From positions 1-11,335 of the forward strand of contig JAWLBW010000138.1 in NCBI GenBank assembly GCA_041687475.1: a stretch of DNA of 11,335 nt, written 5' to 3'. Below, one piece after another: positions 4,134 through 11,335 of this stretch. Position 1 is the stretch's first letter. Every line of letters begins with the position of its first letter. The notes under the pieces are model-generated. The model was not told the DNA's origin. It saw nothing but the letters and a program-made list of their open reading frames with translations, and made no database searches. A program made the translations under genes and the position numbers. The DNA is from JAWLBW01 sp041687475. Its GTDB lineage: Bacteria; J088; JAWLBW01.

Positions 4134-6907
4134 GCCTCAGTCCTGGTAACGCGTCGCAATACGAAAACCAACAGGCCGGTCAGCAATGCAGGAACAAACC
4201 CCACGGGCCCACTGCTTGCACAACCGGCACGTTCCGAGGCGACGTCGACCTGGCGCACGACCACGGTTTCATGGCCGGCCGCGTCGACGGCCCGAACCTG
4301 CAGCACGTGTCGGCCCGGTTGCAGGCGAAGCTCGAGTTCATCGTCATGCCAGCCTTTCTCATTGACCTGCAGGCGCACGGGACTCACGTCGGCGGCCCTG
4401 ATCTGCACCGTGCGGCCCTGCTCGGTGAAATGAATCGACGGCGCCGCCCGGTCGACGGTAATTCTCGCGAGACGGCGCATACCGTCCTGTTCGATCTCGA
4501 GGGCGTGCACACCGTCAAGCATGGGCCGGTCGGGCCACTCGCCCGTCTGCAACCGCGACCAGAAACCGTTGTTCACGCGCATGCGCCAGGGCCGTTCGGA
4601 GTCTATGCCGAGCAAACCGACATCGACCGATTCTCCGATGCCCAGGTCGAAAACGTCGGCCATGGCCGGCGCACCCGAAAACAGACACGAGGTAATGAGC
4701 GAGTTGAAATCGAGATAGCCCTGGAAATTCAGGTAAACTTCGAGAAAGTTATCGAGATTACTGTCGGGGTCGCGACCCGACGAATGCAACACGAGGTCAC
4801 GCTGATCGATACCGCCCAGGCAGTTCTGCAGCAGGGGTATGTCGAGATTGCCGGCCGCCGAGGCAAGCTGCGAACCCAGCAGGTCGAGCACGGCCGGTAT
4901 CAGCGTTTCAATGTTTCTGCTTTCTTCGGGTCGCAGGTCGTTGAAGACCACGCGGTTGCTGCTGTCGAAACCGATCGACATATCGATGAGGGGTTTCGAC
5001 GTGAAGTTGATGGCCTCGACGTCGACCGCGGCCGTGATATCGGTGGCGAGTCCGAAGACGCGCATCGGTCGACGCTCCTGCCCGCTTCCGGTTTCGACAT
5101 ACAGGTTGACGTGCAACGACGGGGCTACGATGCGCAGCAGGCTGCCGTCGCCCACATCGCCCAACTCGACGTAGGGCGCCTCGCGAGGCTCGACCGTCAG
5201 CAGCACCGGCGCATCGGGCGCCATTTCGGTAAGCCAGGGCAGAAAGGGCGCGAAGCTTTTGGTGCTCAGCAGCGACGCCAGTTCGGGGGGCAGCGCTGGG
5301 TCGTGGGGCGAAACCGTGATGCACAGCAGACCGCTCAGCCAGACGTTGTAAATGAGCTGGTTCAGCAGATCGTCGGATACCGCCGCGCCCACCTCGTAGG
5401 TTTTCGTCGTACCGGGAATGAATTCGCCCAGCACCGGTCTGTCATGCCCCGTATTGCCGTCCAGCTCGAGATGGCTGTATCGGAATGAGGGCGTGCCGCT
5501 TGTACCGATGCATTCGTCGACCGACGAAGCGTAGACGCCCCCGTCGAGAATGAAGGTAGCTTCGGCCGGCGCCTCGGGCGTAGATTCGTAGCGGGCAAAG
5601 AAACCGCCCAGAAAATCGGTGCCCAGGAGCTCGTTCACGCCGTCGAGCGCGGCGTCGAGGTCGACGACCGGATCGGGCTCGCCGTCTTTTTCCTTGTCGA
5701 ACATGAGCTGGTTAATGCCATCCATAAGCACCGAGCTCAGCGCGGCGTTCAGTTCACGTTCGAACAGCCCGGTCGCCGCCTGCCCCAGGGCAGAATAGAT
5801 GTTCTCGAGCACGGCGTCGACCTGCTCCTGCTGGTCCGAACAATCGAGTCCGGTGGCGTCGCAAGCGTCGAACAACGCAGTGAGCGCCGGATTGGCTTCC
5901 AGATCCTGCACGATGATCTGCAGGTCGAGCAATCGGGTGTGAAAGTCGTTGACCAGTACGAAAAGCGTGTTGTTCTCGAAATAGGGCTTCAACTGCCCGC
6001 CGGTAACGAGTTCGGCCTCGAGCGTGGCGATGAAGTCGTTGCTGCAACCGTCGCCGAAGATATGCAGCCGCAAGACTTCGGTTTCGGTATCGTAGCATTG
6101 CTCCAATCCGGCGAAGAACGGATTTACGATACGGTCTCCCGTCGGATTCGACGGGTTGACGACATAAAACGCATCGTAGGGAATCTGCGTATTCAGGAAC
6201 AGAATCGGGTGATCGGGAATCACGTCGAGCTGCGCGCGCTCGCCTTCGAGTTCCTGCAGGTACAGGGCGCCGAAGAGTGAATTCGGACGCGGGCTTGCCA
6301 ACCCATCGAGCGGAAACGACGCAATGTCGAGGTCGACCTTGGTATAGCGGAAGGCCCGGTCGGTACCTGCATCGGCAAGGGGAACGTAAATCTGCCCCGA
6401 CAGGGGCGTTGCCGCTTCGGCGGCCGGCGCATTCGTCGTGTTGTAAACGACGTACGGGCACCAGGGACGGGTCGTGGCCGGCGGCGCGAACTCATCATCG
6501 GCCAACACCTGGTTCCGCTGCGTATTCGGAAACCCGCAGGGAACCGTTACCCGGAAGTCGCCTCCGAAGACCGGCATGTTCAGTATGAAGTACTGCCCTT
6601 CGAGCGCCTCTTGAATGGTCGATTTGAGTGCCGCCGTCTGCAGGCTGAAACGAAGCTGCTCGGCAAGAAAATCAAGCCCCGCCTGCGGAAGCTTGAGTAC
6701 GGCCCCGTCATGCAGGAAGGCGTCGTACGGCAACACGTCGGATGCCCGAATGCTCGACGACGCAAGCAGCCGACCGCCGCCCGGGGGGCCGTCTTGTTCG
6801 GAAGTGCCCAATACAGGCACCGGCTCCTTTACCCCGCCCCACAGTGACGAAGGCGTAAAGGCCAGTACCGCAACGAAAACCAGGGTAACCGCGCTGCGCA
6901 TGCTCAT
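4130..6907 (-). CDS. Secreted, C-terminally anchored protein of unknown function, TULIP/BPI-like
   Basis: A 925-residue protein. Residues 1-25 look like a Sec signal peptide (Arg4, hydrophobic 5-17, cleavage near 24). The body is beta-rich and holds ten cysteines in close pairs (124/150, 271/288, 349/356, 466/529, 696/741), fitting disulfides in an extracytoplasmic protein. Residues 505-530, with DDLLNQLIYNVWLSGLLC, and the alternating strands and helix at about 590-695 recall the C-terminal barrel of BPI/LBP-type (TULIP) lipid-binding proteins; ~60-400 may be the first barrel. Residues ~820-889 look like a bacterial Ig-like repeat (VRAVDAAGHE). The tail 893-925 is R-x-G-Cys896-SS, a hydrophobic span (~903-917) and RRVTR. 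Fold and lipid binding are inference from pattern; function is unknown. Start at 6907 or 6901; no good ribosome site is seen. It overlaps the RidA gene by ATGA. Confidence 0.85.
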   Translation of the reverse strand: MSMRSAVTLVFVAVLAFTPSSLWGGVKEPVPVLGTSEQDGPPGGGRLLASSSIRASDVLPYDAFLHDGAVLKLPQAGLDFLAEQLRFSLQTAALKSTIQEALEGQYFILNMPVFGGDFRVTVPCGFPNTQRNQVLADDEFAPPATTRPWCPYVVYNTTNAPAAEAATPLSGQIYVPLADAGTDRAFRYTKVDLDIASFPLDGLASPRPNSLFGALYLQELEGERAQLDVIPDHPILFLNTQIPYDAFYVVNPSNPTGDRIVNPFFAGLEQCYDTETEVLRLHIFGDGCSNDFIATLEAELVTGGQLKPYFENNTLFVLVNDFHTRLLDLQIIVQDLEANPALTALFDACDATGLDCSDQQEQVDAVLENIYSALGQAATGLFERELNAALSSVLMDGINQLMFDKEKDGEPDPVVDLDAALDGVNELLGTDFLGGFFARYESTPEAPAEATFILDGGVYASSVDECIGTSGTPSFRYSHLELDGNTGHDRPVLGEFIPGTTKTYEVGAAVSDDLLNQLIYNVWLSGLLCITVSPHDPALPPELASLLSTKSFAPFLPWLTEMAPDAPVLLTVEPREAPYVELGDVGDGSLLRIVAPSLHVNLYVETGSGQERRPMRVFGLATDITAAVDVEAINFTSKPLIDMSIGFDSSNRVVFNDLRPEESRNIETLIPAVLDLLGSQLASAAGNLDIPLLQNCLGGIDQRDLVLHSSGRDPDSNLDNFLEVYLNFQGYLDFNSLITSCLFSGAPAMADVFDLGIGESVDVGLLGIDSERPWRMRVNNGFWSRLQTGEWPDRPMLDGVHALEIEQDGMRRLARITVDRAAPSIHFTEQGRTVQIRAADVSPVRLQVNEKGWHDDELELRLQPGRHVLQVRAVDAAGHETVVVRQVDVASERAGCASSGPVGFVPALLTGLLVFVLRRVTRTEA

Positions 6908-6915
6908 GGGGCCAC

Positions 6916-6921
6916 ATCATA
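6916..6921 (-). promoter_or_regulatory. Candidate -10 box (TATGAT) for the 925-residue protein
   Basis: TATGAT on the minus strand matches five of six consensus bases and ends only 8 bases before the ATG at 6907. Transcription would begin at or within a few bases of the start codon, which fits the absence of a Shine-Dalgarno sequence. The -35 is poor (TTCGCC at 18 bases). If the second ATG (6901) is used the leader is still only about eight bases. Confidence 0.4.
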
Positions 6922-7030
6922 CCCCGTTTTCGGGCAAAGGGCGAATACCCGGGCGCTCATCGTGCGACGCCCCTTCCGGCCCGTAAACATCGTTCCTGCC
7001 TACCAACTCCGCGTTTCACCTGCACGACGG

Positions 7031-7060
7031 TTATCGGCCGGGAAACCTCCCTGCTACACT
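7031..7060 (+). promoter_or_regulatory. Candidate promoter for tilS
   Basis: TTATCG (7031-7036), an 18-base spacer and TACACT (7055-7060). The spacer ends in TGC, giving an extended -10 (TGnTACACT) that would offset the weak -35. Transcription would start near 7067, about six bases before the tilS ATG. It faces away from the minus-strand promoter of the 925-residue gene, so bases 6908-7072 form a divergent promoter region. Confidence 0.4.
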
Positions 7061-7072
7061 GATGGACGAATC

Positions 7073-8425
7073 ATGCACCTCGACCTCAGCCGACATATCA
7101 ACGACACGCTTGCGCGACTCGGGGTCGGCCCCGACGCCACGCTGGTAGCCGCCGTTTCCGGCGGCGCCGACTCCATGGCGATGCTCGCCGCATTATCACG
7201 CGAGCCCACGCTCGGGAAGCGCACCATCGTCGGGCACGTCGACCACGCTCTTCGCCCCGAAAGCGCCGCCGAGGCCCGGTTCGTTGCCGAGGCCTGTGCG
7301 CGCTGGAACATTCCCTTCCACCTGAAGCGGCTCACGCCCGCCGCCTCACCGGCAGGCAACCTGGCCGACCGCCTGCGTCGCGAGCGCTATGCCTTTCTGC
7401 TCGGCCTGGTTCCCCCTGACGGCGTACTGCTCACGGCGCATCATGCCGACGATCAGGCCACGACCATGCTCATGCGCCTCATCGAGGGGGCGGCACTGCC
7501 CGGCCTGGCCGGCATTCGCGAACGGCGCGACAACATCGTGCGTCCGCTTCTCGCATTCACCCACGATGCGCTGGTCGCATGGCTGCGCGAACAAGGGCTC
7601 TCCTGGTGCGAGGATCCCAGCAACGCGCATCTCGAAAAATTCCGGAATCGCGTGCGACTGCGGGTTCTGCCCCGCCTCGAGAAAGAGCGCCCGGGGGTCG
7701 CGCCGCGCATGGCCCGCATCGCCGAGCGACTACGGCAAGACGACGAAGCCCTGCGCGAGATGGCCCGCGACCGACTCGCACAGGCAAGGTTCGCTCGCCA
7801 CTGGGTCGAAATTCCCCTCGAAGGGCAGACGCATCCGGCGGTGCTCCGTCGCATGGTCGAAGAAGTTCTTCGGCGGCACTGGCCCGCCTGCGCGGGGGCG
7901 CCTCTCTCCGACGACGTCGCCCGCGTCTTCGAACTCAAACGCCGCGTCAACCTGCCCGGCCGACTTACCCTGCGCGCATGCGCCGATCTTCTGGTCATTG
8001 AAGATTCCACCGGGGAAAACTCCGGGGGGGAAAACTCCGGTCGGGGAGGTTCGCTTGCGCAAAACATCATGGGAAAAAACGTGCACCACGCAAGCGCCGG
8101 ACGAAAACTTTCCTATCAGGTAGAAGTCGCCGCGCCCGGAACCCATGAGCTGCCCCGCGGCGAAGTTCGTATCGATTCGCTTCCGGCGACACCGATGCTG
8201 CTGCGCCCCTGGCAACCCGGCGATCGACTGGCGAAAAGCAGCCGCAAAGTGGCCGACGAGCTGGCTTCGCGCAAGCTCGCGCCCTGGCGCAGAACGGCGT
8301 GGCCTGTGCTTGCACGCGGGCCCGAAGTCGTGGCCGTGGCGGTCGCGGCCGACGCCCCCGATGCCGACAAGGCAGATTTCGTCTTCAAAGACGTTCTTTT
8401 CACGGGCCTTTTCGGGTTAAAATGA
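7073..8425 (+). CDS. tilS: tRNA(Ile)-lysidine synthase
   Basis: Joins lysine to C34 of the CAU-anticodon tRNA-Ile using ATP, so that it reads AUA and is charged with isoleucine; essential and cytoplasmic. The 450 residues show the PP-loop SGGADS (29-34), the GHVDHALR strand (54-61), HHADDQATT (123-131, usually HHxDDQAET), the RNRVRLRVLP block (191-200), and a C-terminal domain beginning near LLRPWQPGDRL (376-386). Length is typical of three-domain TilS. The ATG at 7073 places the PP-loop at the usual distance from the N-terminus; an in-frame GTG at 6962 would add 37 residues without homology or ribosome site, so I rejected it. The linker at about 312-345 carries a five-residue tandem repeat (GENSG twice) and a less GC-rich stretch, probably a flexible insertion. 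ftsH follows after 126 bases. Confidence 0.95.
   Translation: MHLDLSRHINDTLARLGVGPDATLVAAVSGGADSMAMLAALSREPTLGKRTIVGHVDHALRPESAAEARFVAEACARWNIPFHLKRLTPAASPAGNLADRLRRERYAFLLGLVPPDGVLLTAHHADDQATTMLMRLIEGAALPGLAGIRERRDNIVRPLLAFTHDALVAWLREQGLSWCEDPSNAHLEKFRNRVRLRVLPRLEKERPGVAPRMARIAERLRQDDEALREMARDRLAQARFARHWVEIPLEGQTHPAVLRRMVEEVLRRHWPACAGAPLSDDVARVFELKRRVNLPGRLTLRACADLLVIEDSTGENSGGENSGRGGSLAQNIMGKNVHHASAGRKLSYQVEVAAPGTHELPRGEVRIDSLPATPMLLRPWQPGDRLAKSSRKVADELASRKLAPWRRTAWPVLARGPEVVAVAVAADAPDADKADFVFKDVLFTGLFGLK
8012..8040 (+). repeat. 15-base tandem repeat inside tilS
   Basis: Two copies of GGGGAAAACTCCGG start at 8012 and 8027, a period of 15, so they duplicate five codons in frame (Gly-Glu-Asn-Ser-Gly). 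They lie in the linker before the C-terminal domain, where length changes are likely tolerated. The pattern suggests slippage or a recent duplication. Confidence 0.8.
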
Positions 8426-8438
8426 GCAGACCCATCAA

Positions 8439-8467
8439 TTGTGCCGCGATTGTCGGTACGATATAAT
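8439..8467 (+). promoter_or_regulatory. Promoter for ftsH
   Basis: TTGTGC (8439-8444), a 17-base spacer, and a perfect TATAAT (8462-8467) lie between tilS and ftsH. Transcription would begin near 8474, leaving a leader of about 78 bases. This allows ftsH and folP to be expressed apart from tilS. The -35 keeps only the TTG. Confidence 0.6.
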
Positions 8468-8512
8468 GGTCACGCATGTGTTTCCGTCGAAACGTGTGAT
8501 ATGACTCACTTT

Positions 8513-8532
8513 TTGACGTGAACGACGGTCAA
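8513..8532. repeat. Inverted repeat TTGAC-N10-GTCAA in the ftsH leader
   Basis: Five-base arms at 8513-8517 and 8528-8532 flank ten bases and end six bases before the ftsH ribosome site. It could be an operator or a small leader hairpin affecting access to the ribosome site. Short arms make chance a fair explanation. Confidence 0.3.
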
Positions 8533-8537
8533 TTTCT

Positions 8538-8542
8538 GGAGG
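8538..8542 (+). promoter_or_regulatory. Ribosome binding site fixing a TTG start for ftsH
   Basis: A full GGAGG lies nine bases before TTG at 8552. The residues that follow (NSFYKNLALWLMIALFF) form the expected short cytoplasmic N-terminus and first membrane helix of FtsH, and no in-frame ATG lies nearby, so TTG is the start. Confidence 0.85.
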
Positions 8543-8551
8543 ATTCCCGGT

Positions 8552-10465
<1,914 letters not shown>

Positions 10466-10499
10466 GCTTCGCCGCCCGAGTGCGGCCGATGTGTGGATC

Positions 10500-11335
10500 A
10501 TGGCCGCTGAATTTCGTCCGCTCACATATCCGCCCGAAGGGGCGCGCCTGTCTGCCCCGGACACGACATCAGTCGCGTTCGCGGGCAGGCTTTTGGCCGG
10601 CGCCGGCTGCTCCGGTGCGCTCTTGCGCGCCGGCGGCCTGGCTTCTGCCGAGGCTTCGCTGCTGGAACGCGTCGTCGTTTCGCGCGGGGGCATGTTCACC
10701 GCACTGAGCCCGGAAGGCGCCGACGCCTTTTTTTCACTCCCGCAAACCTCCTTGGCCGTACTGGCCGAAGAACTTTCTGCCCTGCCCCCGCTGGCAGAAG
10801 CCGTGCGTACCTTCGCAAACGCACTCGAAGCGCCGCGCCGCTGGATAAGCGCCGACGGTCGCTCGCTGCTTCGCGCGCAGGGCACCACGATCATGGGCAT
10901 TCTCAACGTCACGCCCGACTCCTTCAGCGACGGCGGGCATTGGAACGCCCCGGAAAAGGCCGAAGCCCACGCCCTGCAGATGGTGGCCGAAGGTGCCGAT
11001 ATTCTCGACGTCGGCGGCCTCTCGACACGGCCCGGCTCGGTCGAGATATCCGAAGCAGAAGAAATCGACCGCGTCATTCCGGTCATCGAACGCCTGGCCG
11101 CCCGGGTACAGGTTCCGAGTTCGGTCGACACCTATCGGGCCGCCGTAGCCGAGCGAGCCATCGACGCCGGCGCCTCAATCGTCAACGACATAAGCGGATT
11201 CACCTTCGACGAGCGCCTGGCCGAAGTATGCGCCCGTCGCGGCGCCGCCGTCGTACTCATGCACACCAGCGGGCGCCCGCAGGTCATGATGGAGCGCACC
11301 ACGTACGCCGATCTGGTCGGCGACATCCGGCGGGC
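10500..11335 (+). CDS. folP: Dihydropteroate synthase, N-terminal 278 codons (runs off the right edge)
   Basis: Condenses 6-hydroxymethyl-7,8-dihydropterin pyrophosphate with para-aminobenzoate in folate synthesis; the target of sulfonamides. The barrel core begins at IMGILNVTPDSFSDGG (131-146) and continues with DVGGLSTRPGS (170-180), SVDTYRA (208-214), IVNDISG (227-233) and VLMHTSG (252-258), all expected DHPS motifs. The usual GGESTRPG reads GGLSTRPG here. The frame is open upstream from the ATG at 10500, giving an N-terminal extension of about 130 residues before the core. Similar extensions occur in DHPS of delta-proteobacteria and Aquifex-like bacteria; its SAEASLLERVVVSRGG stretch recalls their NILKQE...GGD segment. 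GTG at 10491 is an alternative start; the ribosome site is weak (TGGA). The C-terminus lies outside the window. Confidence 0.93.
   Translation, partial: MAAEFRPLTYPPEGARLSAPDTTSVAFAGRLLAGAGCSGALLRAGGLASAEASLLERVVVSRGGMFTALSPEGADAFFSLPQTSLAVLAEELSALPPLAEAVRTFANALEAPRRWISADGRSLLRAQGTTIMGILNVTPDSFSDGGHWNAPEKAEAHALQMVAEGADILDVGGLSTRPGSVEISEAEEIDRVIPVIERLAARVQVPSSVDTYRAAVAERAIDAGASIVNDISGFTFDERLAEVCARRGAAVVLMHTSGRPQVMMERTTYADLVGDIRR

Noticed and set aside
4271..5488. A 405-codon plus-strand frame opposite the 925-residue gene
   Set aside because: Its translation is rich in Arg, Gln, His and Gly as expected for an antisense shadow. The minus-strand frame has a signal peptide, paired cysteines and a tail anchor.
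6908..7072. Replication origin at the strand switch
   Set aside because: The divergent gap shows no DnaA boxes (TTATCCACA-like) or AT-rich unwinding element; divergent promoters explain it.

Overview
This GC-rich window reads as ordinary bacterial chromosome. It has dense coding, mostly housekeeping or core metabolic genes, and no transposase, phage, CRISPR, tRNA or rRNA signal that I could see. The gene order tilS-ftsH-folP, an FtsH of delta-proteobacterial flavour, a FolP with a long N-terminal extension, and a large secreted protein with a Cys-plus-transmembrane-plus-Arg tail recalling MYXO-CTERM-type sorting tags all suggest a member of the former Deltaproteobacteria (Myxococcota, Desulfobacterota or relatives). 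That placement is inference; no marker here fixes it to genus level.

Layout: the window splits at a divergent promoter region (about 6908-7072). Everything to its left is on the minus strand and everything to its right is on the plus strand. From the junction leftwards come: a 925-residue secreted, tail-anchored protein of unknown function that resembles TULIP/BPI-like lipid-binding proteins; a RidA/YjgF-family protein overlapping it by ATGA; the catalytic subunit of a two-subunit methylmalonyl-CoA mutase with its own promoter region, a striking cluster of palindromes and a good intrinsic terminator; a two-gene unit of a Yip1-family membrane protein and a YccU-type CoA-binding protein; and the first 187 codons of a six-helix membrane protein that leaves the window on the left (probably the sensor part of a kinase or cyclase). 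From the junction rightwards come tilS (tRNA-Ile lysidine synthase), ftsH (membrane AAA protease, TTG start) and the first 278 codons of folP (dihydropteroate synthase), which leaves the window on the right.

Working together: tilS, ftsH and folP form a common conserved cluster of essential functions (decoding, membrane protein quality control, folate synthesis). ftsH has a recognisable promoter of its own and folP follows 34 bases behind it. The mutase interconverts succinyl-CoA and methylmalonyl-CoA, but its cobalamin-binding partner subunit is not encoded here. RidA deals with reactive enamine/imine intermediates; its coupling to the secreted protein may be only positional.

The least explained items are the 925-residue protein with its C-terminal tag, the palindrome cluster before the mutase gene, and the very short or absent leaders in the divergent region. 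I do not see a clear new multi-gene system in this window.
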